NCBI RefSeq assembly: GCF_003711205.1
Contig: NZ_CP031013.1
Location: 1,302,001-1,366,000, forward strand
Origin: Polaromonas sp. SP1
GTDB lineage: Bacteria > Pseudomonadota > Gammaproteobacteria > Burkholderiales > Burkholderiaceae_C
Length of the DNA: 64,000 nucleotides
Direction: 5' to 3'
How positions within the stretch are numbered: position 1 is the first letter of the stretch; each line of letters opens with the position of its first letter. Positions 1-8,946 of this stretch are shown one piece after another. The notes under the pieces were generated by a model that was not told the origin of the DNA, did not search any database, and saw nothing but the letters and a program-made list of their open reading frames with translations. The position numbers and the translations under genes were made by a program.

Positions 1-102
1 TTTGTTCCAATTGTTGGTTTGCGCGGCCTTCACCTTGCATGTATCTTGCAAGAAAAGGTTTGTGCAACATCTCTTGCACCAGACCCGCATCGGGAGAGCA
101 TC

Positions 103-654
103 ATGAAAAGCAATGTCACCTACCTTGGCGCCTGGCTGCTGGCCGTCGGCCTGGCTTTTGGGCTCGCAGTTGCGTCGCCCAGCGACTCCACCGTGATGGG
201 CCGCCTGCCGGCCTTCATGGCGCAGACGCTCTTGCGCCAGCCCGTCGCCGTGCCCGAAGGCCTGCCTTCCGACCGCACGCTCGCCCTGATCACCTTCCAG
301 CGCGGGCATCACGCGCAGGTCGAGAGCTGGATCCAGGGCCTGAACCTGCGCAACGACCCGTCCATCGCCTGGATGCGCATGCCGGTCGTCAACGATCCCG
401 GCACGCCCGTCGGCCGCAGCGCGGTTGAAAACCGGCTGCTCAAGCACTATCCCGGCGACACCGAACGGGCCAACCTGGTGCCGGTGTTCACCGACCGCGC
501 CAGTTTTGTGCGCTCCGCAGGCCTGAGCAGCACCGACCAGGTCTACGCCGTGGTGGTCAACCGCCAGGGCGAGGTGCTGGCACGTGTTGAGGGTCAATTC
601 GACGCCGACAAGGCGCAGACCCTCCGCGAAACTCTGCAGCAGCGCAGTTTCTAG
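103..654 (+). CDS. Hypothetical exported protein, thioredoxin-like in outline
   Basis: A 183-residue protein of unknown role. Residues about 6-24 (LGAWLLAVGLAFGLAVA) form a signal peptide or membrane anchor; the rest alternates beta-strand and helix-like stretches (TLALITFQRG, VYAVVVNRQGEVLARVEG) reminiscent of thioredoxin-like or YtfJ-type folds, but there is no CxxC motif, so a redox role is not supported. I chose the ATG at 103 because it follows a purine-rich GGGAGAG at 91-97; the longer reading frame back to 19 would put about 28 unlikely residues before the signal sequence. It stands alone and converges on the sensor kinase across a family B repeat. The fold is inferred from the strand pattern only. 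Confidence 0.7.
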   Translation: MKSNVTYLGAWLLAVGLAFGLAVASPSDSTVMGRLPAFMAQTLLRQPVAVPEGLPSDRTLALITFQRGHHAQVESWIQGLNLRNDPSIAWMRMPVVNDPGTPVGRSAVENRLLKHYPGDTERANLVPVFTDRASFVRSAGLSSTDQVYAVVVNRQGEVLARVEGQFDADKAQTLRETLQQRSF

Positions 655-694
655 GCCCCCACTGCTAGTGCGCACTGAATTCTTCAAGCCCGAA

Positions 695-840
695 TGAGCC
701 GCGGAACTGGCTTTGCCAGGCCGCAGGCGCGCGGCCCCCTCGGGGGGCAGGAAGCTACACGAAGTGAGCGACCGTGGGGGCCACATCCACCGCCCCCTTG
801 AGGGGGGAACAGACTACACGCATGAGTCTGGACGGGGGTG
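695..840 (+). repeat. Family B GC-rich dispersed repeat, one and a half units
   Basis: The first unit reads GGAACTGGCTTTGCC, then a CCCCCTCGGGGGG hairpin, then CTACACGAAGTGAGCG and GTGGGGGCC. A second partial unit follows (CCCCCTTGAGGGGGG, CTACACGCATGAG, GACGGGGGTG). The same order of blocks appears at 17480-17568 and 45322-45494. It fills the gap between two convergent genes; the internal GC palindrome could act as a bidirectional terminator, but there is no T-run. Confidence 0.75.
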
Positions 841-3800
841 TTAGAGAGTTTTTTCGCCGAGCGTGAAATAGAAGGTCGCGCCTTGTCCGGGCGCGGACTG
901 CGCCCAGACCCTTCCGCCGTGGCGCGCCACGATGCGCTGAACGGTGGCCAGGCCGATGCCGGTGCCGGCGAACTCTGACAGTGAATGCAGCCGCTGGAAG
1001 GCGCCGAAGAGCTTTTCGGCATAGGCCATGTCAAAGCCGGCGCCTTTGTCGCGCACAAAGTAAACCGTCTCGCCGGCCGGATTGATCTCATGGCCGAAGG
1101 TGATGTCGGTGAGCGGCTGTTTGGCGCTGAACTTCCAGGCATTGCCCAGCAGGTTGTCGAACACCTGCTTGAGCAGCCGCGGGTCGCCCACGCCCTTCAG
1201 GCCGGGCTCGACCTGGATCCGCGCCTGTCTTGCGGGCTCGCGCTCGCGCAAGCCGTCCAGCACGGCCGTCGCCAGCGTGCTGAGGTCCACCGGCTCCCAG
1301 CGCAGGCTGGAACGCGACACATGGGCCAGCGTGAGCATGGCGTCGATCAGCTCTCCCATTTGCGTGACGCCGGCGCGTATGCGGGCCAGGTAATGCCGGT
1401 TGCGCTCGGTCTGCGGTGCGGGCTCGGCCCGGGCAATGGCGCGCTCCAGCAGGTCGCTGAATCCGTCGATGGCGCTCAGCGGGCTGCGCAGGTCGTGCGA
1501 CACGGAATAGGAAAACGCCTCGAGCTGCTTGTTGGCAAACTCCAGCTGCGCGGTGCGCTGCTGCACCCGCTCTTCCAGGCTGGCGTTAAGCCGCATGATT
1601 TCTTCGCGCGCGCGTTTGCGCTCGCCGATATCGGAGTTGATGCCCAGCACGCCGTTGACCCGGCCCTGCTCGTCGCGCACCACGGTCCAGCGCGCCTCGA
1701 TGCACACCGTGGAGCCGTCCCGCGCGCGCTGCTCCAGCTCGCCGGTCCAGTCGCCGTCATTGGCCAGCGTTTGCGCCATGGCCTTGGCCAGCACCTCGGG
1801 GTCGTGGTACATGAGCTGGTCCATGGTCTTGCCGAGCACTTCATCGGCCGCCCAGCCGTAAAGCCGCTCGGCGCCCTTGTTCCAGAAGCGGATGGTGCGG
1901 TCCAGGTTGCGGACCATGATGGCGTCTTGCGCACGGTCCAGCAGCGAAGCCTGCTCGCGCAGCTTGGCGGCGGCCTGGCGCGCGGCCTCCTGGGCGCGCC
2001 GGCGCTCCAGCCGCGCGCGCAGGCTGACGATGCCGAAGGCCAGGTTATCGGCAAGCTCCTGCAGCAGCTTGATCTCATCGGCGGTGAAATGCTGGGCCTT
2101 GCCCGAGTACAGGCACAGCACGCCGAAACTGCGGGGCCCGTCGCGCAGCGGCAGGCAGATGGCGCTGCTGTAGCCTCGCGCCATCGCGGCCTCGTGCCAG
2201 TGGAAATGGTTGTCGGCGCGGCTGATGTCGCCGCTTTGCTGCGGTTGCCCGCTGCGAATGGCCTGGCCGGCCGGCCCCTGCCCCGCCGCCTCGTCATCGC
2301 GCCAGCTCAGGCGTATCGACGAGAGGTAGCCGGCCTCTTCACCGGCGTGCGCCATGGGCCGGATGGTGGCGGCTTCGTCATCGATCGCGTATCCCACCCA
2401 CGCCATGCGGTAGTCGCCCACATCCACCGCCACCCGGCACACCTCGGCCAGCAGCGCAGCCTCTTCGTCCAGCCGGTTGATGGCGATGCTGGAGCGGCTG
2501 AGCATTTGCAGCGCGCGGTTGGTGCTGGCCAGCGCCAGCTCGGCCAGCTTGCTGGCGGTGATGTCGCGTGCGGTGCCCACCACGCGCTCGAGCACGCCCG
2601 AGGCATTGAACACGGGATAGGAGTGGTCGCGGATCCAGCGCATGGCGCCGTCCGGCGAAACGATGCGGTACTCGATGTCGGAAATCTCGCCGGTGCGGTT
2701 GCGCTTGCGGGCCAGCTTGAGCAGGTGCTGGTCTTCAGCCACTGCAGCATCGCCGTACGACTTGGGGTCGGCGTAGAGGCTTTCGCGGCTGCGGCCCCAT
2801 ATCTTCTCGTAGGCGGGGCTGATGTAGAGAAGCCGGCCGGTGCGGGGATCCACGTTGTAGAAGACGTCGTGGATGTTTTCCGCGAGTTCGCGAAAACGCG
2901 CCTCGCTGCTGAGCACCGCCTCTTCGGCGCGCGCACGCTGCAGCGCAATGCCGGCCAGCCGGGCCGCGATGGCGATCAGCTCCAGGTCGCCCGCTTGCGG
3001 CCTGCAGGGATAAGTACGGTAGATCGCAAAAGTGGCCAGCACCTCGCCGTCGGTCGACACCACGGGCGTGGACCAGCAGGCGCGCAGCCCGTGCGTGCGC
3101 ATCAGCGCGCGGTAGTCCTGCATCAGCGGGTCCACCTGGGTGTCTTCCACCACCACCAGCGCATTGCGGACGGCGGCGGTGCCGCAAGCGCCCACGCCCT
3201 CGCCGATCTGCAGGCCTTCGATGGCCTCGTTGTAGCTGTCGGGCAGGCTGGGCGCGGCGCCCAGGTGCAGTTTGTCGCCCTGGAGCAGCAGGATGGAGCA
3301 CAGGCTGTCGGGCGAACTCTTTTCAATCAGGCGGACGACGGCGTCGAGTGACTGCCGCAGCGGCGCGCTGCCGGCGATCAGGGCCAGCACCTGCTCTTGC
3401 GCGAGGGCAAAGTTTTCCGCGGTCTTGAGTTCCGTGATGTCGTTGAACACCATGACGCCGCCAACCAGGGCACCGCCGGTGTCGCGCAGCGGCCTGGTGC
3501 TGACGCGGAGCACGCGGTCTTCGGTGCCCTGCCGGCGCAGCAACATGTCGCAGTTGTCCACACCAATGCCGCGCAACGCTTTCGTCAGGGGCCGCTCGGC
3601 GTCGGCGAAGGGGGTCTGTCCGTCCAGCATCAACAGTTCATGGCCGCGCCGCCAATCGGCAACGCGCATGCCTGCCTCGGGCGTGGCAAGGAAAATTCGC
3701 CGCGCCGCGGCGTTGAACAGCAGGAACCGGCCCTCGGTGTCGACAGCGATCACACCCTCGTTCATGCTGTTGAGGATGAGGTCCAGCAGGCCGCGCTCCT

Positions 3801-4905
3801 TGTCGACGCGGCCCAGTACGGCGTCGAGCTCCTGCTGGCGGCCCTGCAGCGACTCGGCCATGCGGTTGAAGGAATTGCCGATCTCACCGAGCTCGCCCTG
3901 GTAGAGCGGGCCGAGTTTGACGCGCGCATTCATGTTGCCCAGCGCCACTTCGTTGGCCTCTTTCAGGATGGCGTGCGCCGGGTTGACGATCAGCCGGTTG
4001 CCCATCCACCAGGCGCAGGCCACGCCGAACAGCGCCACGGCCAGCAGCACCAGCAGCTCGATGGCCAGATCCTGGCGCCCCGGCGCCGCAATGAGTTCAT
4101 AGGGCACGCTGACCGCGACGGACAAGCCGTCGCGCCCGCCCCCGGGCACGGGGGCCACGGCATAGACACGGGCCAGGCCGTGCTTGTCCGTGCCCTGGAG
4201 GACCACCTGTCGGCGCATCTGGGCGGCCTGCCGCAGCACCGGCTCCGGATGCAAATGACCCACCCAGGAAGGCTCATCGGGAGACACCGCCAGCACCGTT
4301 CCATCCCCATCCAGCACACTCAACCGGGCATCCGCAAGGTCGGGGACGCCTTCGAGGGCCTGGCTCAAGGGCTTCAGGCCCAGCATCGCAAAGGCGACGC
4401 CGCTGAGCTCCCCCACGTCGTTTCGCACCGGCACTGCGAAGCCGACACCCGGCTGCCCCGTACTGCGGCTCAGGCCATAGCGCCCCACCGCCAGCCGGCT
4501 ACCTGCCATGACCTGCTGGAAATACAGGCGGTCGCTGACATTGAACTCACCGGCGGCGCCTGTTGCGCTGCAAAGCAGCGTTCCGTCCAGGGCCGCCACA
4601 CCCAGGTTGTTGAACTCGGAATGTTCGGCGTAGAGGTTTTTGAGATGCTGCCCGCACATCTCGGGCACCGGGTTCTTGATATACGGGCTGCTGGCCATGC
4701 CATTGAGCAGCTCTTGAACCATGTCCACCGTGCGCTGCTGGCGGGCCGAGAGCATCAGGACTTGCGACTGCAGGCTGGACTGCGCCAGTTGCAGTGCCGC
4801 GCGGTGGCTTTGCTCCGCGGAGTAGACAAGCAGGCCGAAAACGGGGAGCAGCGCAAGCAGCACCAGTAAAACCAGACGGGTACGCAGCCCCAGCCAACCC
4901 AGCAT
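841..4905 (-). CDS. Large membrane sensor histidine kinase (Cache-HAMP-PAS-GAF-PAS-GAF-PAS-HisKA-HATPase)
   Basis: A 1354-residue membrane-bound sensor kinase. A transmembrane segment at about 6-26 and another at about 280-302 flank a periplasmic dCache-like region; then come HAMP (about 303-355), PAS (about 375-495), GAF (about 520-660), PAS (about 670-795), GAF (about 805-955), PAS (about 975-1095), a coiled linker, HisKA with the phospho-accepting His near 1137 (SVSHDLRSP) and a HATPase with N box DNLLGNAWK (about 1250), G1 DKGAG (about 1286) and G2 GTGIGL (about 1314). The C-terminal part is phytochrome-kinase-like and there is no receiver domain. A GTG at 4932 is possible, but the ATG at 4905 has a GAGGT sequence 8 nt upstream. 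No response regulator is adjacent, so it looks orphan. The signal sensed is unknown. Confidence 0.93.
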   Translation of the reverse strand: MLGWLGLRTRLVLLVLLALLPVFGLLVYSAEQSHRAALQLAQSSLQSQVLMLSARQQRTVDMVQELLNGMASSPYIKNPVPEMCGQHLKNLYAEHSEFNNLGVAALDGTLLCSATGAAGEFNVSDRLYFQQVMAGSRLAVGRYGLSRSTGQPGVGFAVPVRNDVGELSGVAFAMLGLKPLSQALEGVPDLADARLSVLDGDGTVLAVSPDEPSWVGHLHPEPVLRQAAQMRRQVVLQGTDKHGLARVYAVAPVPGGGRDGLSVAVSVPYELIAAPGRQDLAIELLVLLAVALFGVACAWWMGNRLIVNPAHAILKEANEVALGNMNARVKLGPLYQGELGEIGNSFNRMAESLQGRQQELDAVLGRVDKERGLLDLILNSMNEGVIAVDTEGRFLLFNAAARRIFLATPEAGMRVADWRRGHELLMLDGQTPFADAERPLTKALRGIGVDNCDMLLRRQGTEDRVLRVSTRPLRDTGGALVGGVMVFNDITELKTAENFALAQEQVLALIAGSAPLRQSLDAVVRLIEKSSPDSLCSILLLQGDKLHLGAAPSLPDSYNEAIEGLQIGEGVGACGTAAVRNALVVVEDTQVDPLMQDYRALMRTHGLRACWSTPVVSTDGEVLATFAIYRTYPCRPQAGDLELIAIAARLAGIALQRARAEEAVLSSEARFRELAENIHDVFYNVDPRTGRLLYISPAYEKIWGRSRESLYADPKSYGDAAVAEDQHLLKLARKRNRTGEISDIEYRIVSPDGAMRWIRDHSYPVFNASGVLERVVGTARDITASKLAELALASTNRALQMLSRSSIAINRLDEEAALLAEVCRVAVDVGDYRMAWVGYAIDDEAATIRPMAHAGEEAGYLSSIRLSWRDDEAAGQGPAGQAIRSGQPQQSGDISRADNHFHWHEAAMARGYSSAICLPLRDGPRSFGVLCLYSGKAQHFTADEIKLLQELADNLAFGIVSLRARLERRRAQEAARQAAAKLREQASLLDRAQDAIMVRNLDRTIRFWNKGAERLYGWAADEVLGKTMDQLMYHDPEVLAKAMAQTLANDGDWTGELEQRARDGSTVCIEARWTVVRDEQGRVNGVLGINSDIGERKRAREEIMRLNASLEERVQQRTAQLEFANKQLEAFSYSVSHDLRSPLSAIDGFSDLLERAIARAEPAPQTERNRHYLARIRAGVTQMGELIDAMLTLAHVSRSSLRWEPVDLSTLATAVLDGLREREPARQARIQVEPGLKGVGDPRLLKQVFDNLLGNAWKFSAKQPLTDITFGHEINPAGETVYFVRDKGAGFDMAYAEKLFGAFQRLHSLSEFAGTGIGLATVQRIVARHGGRVWAQSAPGQGATFYFTLGEKTL

Positions 4906-5076
4906 TCCAGTTACCTCGTGCTTTTTTCTCACCGTGATGCACAGCGGTTGTGCATCGCTTCACAGTGTGCGGAAAGCACCGGGGTTTGTAAATGGAAGCT
5001 TGGCCTTTATTGCAACTTGCCGGCCTGTCCGGCCGCACAAGCAATACTATTGTTTGCTATTACTCGCCAGTGCTAG

Positions 5077-6336
5077 CTATTGCTTGCGTTGCACGAAGAG
5101 ATTGCGCTTGGCGTCTTCGGGATAGGCAAACGTGATCGCGCCGTTTCTCACCATGCCCATGACCAGCATGTTCTGCGTGGTGGCGTCCTTGTCGAGCTTG
5201 CTGAAGGGCTGGTCATAGGTAGCCACCACGCCGTAATAGGTGCGGTTTTTGCCTTCCAGGGCCGCCTTGATGGCCGGTCCGCTGAGATTGCCGTCGCGGA
5301 TGGCGAACAGCGAGTACGCCAGGATGTACACGGCGTCATAGCCTTGCGCGGCCGCCATGGGCACCGGTATTTTGTTGACCTTGAATTTGCGGGCATAGGC
5401 GGACAGGAAGGACGCACGGCGTTCATTGCTTGGTTCGGCGATGAAGGTCTGCGCCATCAACGCGCCGTCGGCGGCCTCCTTGGCGCCCTCGATAAAAAAC
5501 GGGAAGGACAAAGGCCATGCGCCGACCTGCGGGACCTTCCAGTTGAGGGCCTGACGGCCGCGTGCGATCACCGCGTTCTCCGGGCCGACGGTGTAGCTGA
5601 ACACCACGTTCGCACCGGCGGCCTTGGCGGCCTTCAACTCCTCGCCGAGGTCCTTCACGCCCAGCGGAAACCGGGCGACGTATGCCGGCTTGAGGTTTTT
5701 GGCCTCCAGCGCCTTTTCCACGTCCTTCAACCCGGCCTCGCCGTAGCCGCTGGTGTCGGCAAACACGGCCACCTTGTCCCAGCCGCGCTTGAGGATGTCG
5801 TCCACGATGAACGGCGCCTGGATGGCGTCCCGGGGCGAGGTGCGGAAGATATAACTCTCTGGGCCGGGATATTTCGCGGTGAGCGGTGAGCCGGTGGCGC
5901 ACGGGATGATCAGGGGCAGCTTGTTGTCCTGAAACACACTGAGCGATTTGGCGGCGACGCCGGTGTTGCAAAAGCCCAGGACGGCGCTGACTTTTTCAGC
6001 GGCGAGCTCCTGCGACATCTTCAGGCCCACGTCGGGGTTGGCCTGGTCGTCCTTGCGGACGATCTCGATCTTGCGGCCCAGGTAGCCGCCGACGGCATTG
6101 ATCTCGTCCACGGCTTGCTGGATGCCGTTGAGCATGGGCACGCCAAAGTCGGCGGACGGCCCGGTGAACGGCCCGATGACACCGATCTTCAGGGTGTCGT
6201 TGGCGCCGGCAGGCGCCGCCGGGGGCGGTGGCGCTGACTGGCTGCGGGCTGGCAGGCTGGCGGCCAGGGCGGTGGCCGCGAGGCCGAGCAGTGCGATGCG
6301 GCGGATGTGCCCAAAGCGCGGTGGGGGATTCATCAT
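5077..6336 (-). CDS. Branched-chain amino acid-type ABC substrate-binding protein (orphan)
   Basis: A 419-residue periplasmic binding protein of the Peripla_BP_6 (LivJ/LivK) family. A signal peptide (about residues 10-32, ending near PARSQSA) is followed by the family opening LKIGVIGPFTGPSADFG and by NAVGGYLGRKIEIVRKDDQA. The ligand cannot be read from the sequence. The start at 6336 is chosen for the AGGAG 7 nt upstream; a start at 6357 would bury this site. No permease or ATPase gene is adjacent, so it must share a transporter encoded elsewhere or act in sensing. A direct repeat lies upstream at 6401-6421. Confidence 0.92.
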   Translation of the reverse strand: MMNPPPRFGHIRRIALLGLAATALAASLPARSQSAPPPPAAPAGANDTLKIGVIGPFTGPSADFGVPMLNGIQQAVDEINAVGGYLGRKIEIVRKDDQANPDVGLKMSQELAAEKVSAVLGFCNTGVAAKSLSVFQDNKLPLIIPCATGSPLTAKYPGPESYIFRTSPRDAIQAPFIVDDILKRGWDKVAVFADTSGYGEAGLKDVEKALEAKNLKPAYVARFPLGVKDLGEELKAAKAAGANVVFSYTVGPENAVIARGRQALNWKVPQVGAWPLSFPFFIEGAKEAADGALMAQTFIAEPSNERRASFLSAYARKFKVNKIPVPMAAAQGYDAVYILAYSLFAIRDGNLSGPAIKAALEGKNRTYYGVVATYDQPFSKLDKDATTQNMLVMGMVRNGAITFAYPEDAKRNLFVQRKQ

Positions 6337-6400
6337 GGTTGTCTCCTGTGTGGCCACAGGATATGCACCACATTACCTATCTCGTGTCAGGCTTTCCCCT

Positions 6401-6421
6401 AAAAGTAAGCCAAAAGTAAGC
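6401..6421. promoter_or_regulatory. Direct repeat AAAAGTAAGC x2 upstream of the binding protein gene
   Basis: Two exact copies of AAAAGTAAGC are spaced 11 bp start to start, about one helical turn, some 65-85 bp upstream of the binding protein start. The placement suits a same-face protein binding site. The protein that would bind is unknown. Confidence 0.35.
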
Positions 6422-6484
6422 GCTTTGTCAGGGGGTGAACTGTCAACCGACATTTGGCCGGCGCTTTTCGGGCGCCAGGCCTGA

Positions 6485-7429
6485 TCAGGGAACCAGCGAC
6501 TGCGCGGCCGACTGCTTGAGCGCGGCCGTCAGCGCGTCCAGGACCTCGGATTCCAGGTTCCAGCAGTGCCAGTAAAGCTGGATGGGCAGGGTGTAGCTGG
6601 GCGCCACATTGACGAGCTGGTTCTGGTCGATGAGGCCCTGCGCCAGCAGGCGAGGCACCACGCTGACGCCCCAGCCCGCCAGCACCGCCCTGACCATGCC
6701 TTCAGAAGACGGCACAAAGAGCTGGTTCAATGTGATGCGCTTGAGCCCGAAAGCCTTGCCCACAAAGTCGACCGGCAGTTCGTCCTTGCGGTTGAACGCG
6801 ATAAAGGGCACGTCGCGAAAGTTGTATTGCGTCAGAGTGGGCCGGGCGTTGCCGTCGCCGGGGCCGTCGCGCAGGCCGAGGCGTTTTTGCGCAAACTCCG
6901 GCGTGGCCACCGCGATGTATTGCATCGCGCCCAGCGGCTCCACCTTGCAGCCGCGCAGCGCCTGCTTGAGCGTGGTCACGCAGCCCAGCACCTGGCCTTC
7001 GCGCAGCCATTCGTGGGTGAAGTTCTGGTCGTCGTGAATGATCTCCATGGGCAGGCCTTGCTGCGCCAGGTCGGTCAGCGCCGGCAGGGCCCAGGTGGCG
7101 ATGCTGTCGGCATTGATGGCGATGGAAATGCGCTCTTCTTCGCGCGCGCCGCCCAGGGAGCTGGGCGCCAGCTCCTTGAGGTCGCGCTCGAGGTCGGCGC
7201 GCAGAAGGCGCAGCATCTTGGTGTGCTTGAGCAACAGCTGCCCGGCCGACGTGGGCTTGAGCGGGCGGCTACGCACGATGAGCACGGTGCCGACCTGCGC
7301 CTCCAGCGCCCGCAGGCGCTGCGACACCGCCGACTGGGTGATCGACAGGCGCTGGGCGGCACGTTCAAAACCGCCCTCTTCCACGATGGCTGCAAGGCAC
7401 TCCAGTGCATCAGGGTCAAAAGTACTCAT
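6485..7429 (-). CDS. argP: LysR-family regulator of the ArgP/IciA (LysG) type
   Basis: A 314-residue LysR-type regulator. The winged helix-turn-helix at about 4-62 (AAQRLSITQSAVSQRLRALE) and the phrase VGTVLIVRSRPLKPTSAGQ are typical of the ArgP/LysG branch, which in known members senses lysine and arginine and controls amino-acid exporters or catabolism. The C-terminal effector domain (about 90-300) is of normal length. It is divergent from dadA, not from an argO/lysE exporter, which suggests that here it may govern D-amino-acid oxidation. A lysE-like exporter is present about 44 kb away. The ArgP assignment rests on sequence style and is fairly secure; the target is inferred from position. 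Confidence 0.85.
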   Translation of the reverse strand: MSTFDPDALECLAAIVEEGGFERAAQRLSITQSAVSQRLRALEAQVGTVLIVRSRPLKPTSAGQLLLKHTKMLRLLRADLERDLKELAPSSLGGAREEERISIAINADSIATWALPALTDLAQQGLPMEIIHDDQNFTHEWLREGQVLGCVTTLKQALRGCKVEPLGAMQYIAVATPEFAQKRLGLRDGPGDGNARPTLTQYNFRDVPFIAFNRKDELPVDFVGKAFGLKRITLNQLFVPSSEGMVRAVLAGWGVSVVPRLLAQGLIDQNQLVNVAPSYTLPIQLYWHCWNLESEVLDALTAALKQSAAQSLVP

Positions 7430-7474
7430 CCCGCATTCCCTCTTCGTTTTCTGTTGGCTTGTGGCCGTTAGCGC

Positions 7475-7493
7475 ATAAACCGTACGGCTTTAT
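7475..7493. promoter_or_regulatory. Near-palindrome between argP and dadA
   Basis: The sequence ATAAACCGTACGGCTTTAT has a perfect CCGTACGG core with AAA/TTT arms offset by one base, placed about 45 bp upstream of argP and 90 bp upstream of dadA. It is a reasonable binding site for the LysR-type regulator in the shared promoter region. Confidence 0.4.
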
Positions 7494-7583
7494 TAGCTGT
7501 ACTGATGTTTTCACTGAGAGTTTAATTTTTCTATTAATCGAAAGCAACATCCCTCACACTTGGATCCAGCAAAGGGGTTTGGC

Positions 7584-8933
7584 ATGAAAGTAGTGGTTTT
7601 GGGGGCCGGAATCATCGGCGTGAGTACGGCCTGGCATCTGCTGGAGCGCGGCCATGAGGTCACGGTGGTCGATCGCCAGCCCGAGGCCGCGCTGGAAACC
7701 AGTTTTGGCAATGCCGCGCAGATTTCCGTCAGCTACTGCGAGCCCTGGGCCAACAAGGACGCCCCGCTCAAAGCCCTGAAGTGGATGTTCCGGGACGACG
7801 CGCCGCTGCTGTTTCGCCCGCAGCTGCCTTTCGGCGAGGGCTGGCAGCAATGGCGCTGGGGCCTGCAGTTCCTGGCGCAATGCAACGACGAGGCCTTTGA
7901 GCGCAATGTGCAGCAGCTGGTGGCGCTGGGCGCCTACAGCCACGCCGCCCTGAAAGACGTGGTGGCCGCCACCGGCATTGACTACAACCGGCTGGAGCGC
8001 GGCATCGCCCATTACTTCACCGACCAGAAAACCTTCGACACCGCCGGCGAGGCCGCGGCGCTGATGCGCAAGTACGGCGTGGCGCGCCGTGTGGTGAGCA
8101 CGGCCGAGCTGCTGGCCATCGAGCCGGCCTTCAAGTCGTTTGCGCACCGCATCGTGGGCGGCACCTACACCGCCAGCGACGAGAGCGGCGACGCCCGCGT
8201 CTTCACCCAGGCGCTGGCGCAGCGCTGCGCCGACCGGGGGGCGCACTTCCTGTTCGGGCATGACGTGCTGCGGCTGGAAAAAGCCGGCGGCGCTATCGAA
8301 TCGATAGCTACCCGCCCACGCACCATAAGGGGCGAGAACGAAAACCTTGTCAATTTGAAGGCCGACGAAGTGGTGGTGGCCTGCGGCTCCTACAGCGCGC
8401 CGTTGCTGCGCAAGGTGGGTGTCGACCTGCCGATTTACCCGGGCAAGGGCTACAGCGCCACCTTCAAACTGCTCAAGCCTGAACTGGCGCCCTTTGTCAG
8501 CACCATTGACGACGAAGTGAAGTGCGCGATGAGCCGCCTCGGCGACCACCTGCGCGTGGCCGGCACCATCGAGGTCGGTGGCTACGACCTGTCGCTGGAC
8601 ACGCCGCTGGCCAGGGCCCGCTGCAAGATGCTGGCCGACCGCATTGAAGAAGTGCTGCCGGGCGTGTGCGACACACGGCTTGAAGCGCAAGGCGGCTCGC
8701 CCCATTTCTGGACGGGCTTGCGCCCTGCCACACCCACCAACATCCCCTACATCGGCAAGACCAAAGTGGGCCGGCTGTGGGTCAATGCCGGGCACGGCAC
8801 GCTGGGCTGGACGCACGGCGCGGGGTCAGGCAAGGCGATGGCCGAGCTGATCAGCGGCGAAGTCCCGGCGATGGATTTCGGCTTCTACGGGCAGGACCGC
8901 GCGCGCGCCGGCCTGCGGACCCGTACGGCCTGA
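7584..8933 (+). CDS. dadA: D-amino acid dehydrogenase (DadA family), with a repeat inserted in the coding region
   Basis: A 449-residue FAD-dependent oxidase that deaminates D-amino acids to 2-oxo acids and passes electrons to the respiratory chain at the inner membrane. The FAD dinucleotide motif GAGIIG lies at 7-12, ETSFGNAAQIS near 45, VVVACGSYS near 260 and the C-terminal FAD contact NAGHGTLGWTHGAGSGKAMA near 400. The ATG at 7584 follows AAAGGGG; the frame open from 7560 adds only eight unlikely residues. Residues about 237-256 are encoded by a family A repeat (8292-8354) read in frame, adding roughly 17-20 residues just before the conserved ADEVVVACG strand. The rest of the protein is intact, so it is probably functional. 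It is divergent from argP. Confidence 0.9.
   Translation: MKVVVLGAGIIGVSTAWHLLERGHEVTVVDRQPEAALETSFGNAAQISVSYCEPWANKDAPLKALKWMFRDDAPLLFRPQLPFGEGWQQWRWGLQFLAQCNDEAFERNVQQLVALGAYSHAALKDVVAATGIDYNRLERGIAHYFTDQKTFDTAGEAAALMRKYGVARRVVSTAELLAIEPAFKSFAHRIVGGTYTASDESGDARVFTQALAQRCADRGAHFLFGHDVLRLEKAGGAIESIATRPRTIRGENENLVNLKADEVVVACGSYSAPLLRKVGVDLPIYPGKGYSATFKLLKPELAPFVSTIDDEVKCAMSRLGDHLRVAGTIEVGGYDLSLDTPLARARCKMLADRIEEVLPGVCDTRLEAQGGSPHFWTGLRPATPTNIPYIGKTKVGRLWVNAGHGTLGWTHGAGSGKAMAELISGEVPAMDFGFYGQDRARAGLRTRTA
8292..8354 (+). repeat. Family A repeat inside dadA
   Basis: It opens with the palindrome GCTATCG-AAT-CGATAGC (8292-8308) followed by TACCCGC and ends in a GGGGCGAGAACGAAAACC block corresponding to the GGGCTNNAGCCCGATTT end of other copies. 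Its left 24 bases closely match the copy at 12081. It is read in frame as part of dadA. Confidence 0.75.
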
Positions 8934-8946
8934 CGCGCCTGTTTTT

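Noticed and set aside
985..3351. 788-codon open frame antisense to the sensor kinase, and similar long frames such as 21079-22899
   Set aside because: High GC keeps opposite frames open. The translations are His/Arg/Ala/Gly-rich with no domain match, while the other strand has complete conserved domains.
5041..5085. Possible further family A copy or hairpin (GCAATA..TATTGC) after the binding protein gene
   Set aside because: Only short TAGCTATT pieces match; the palindrome centre and the right-hand block are missing.
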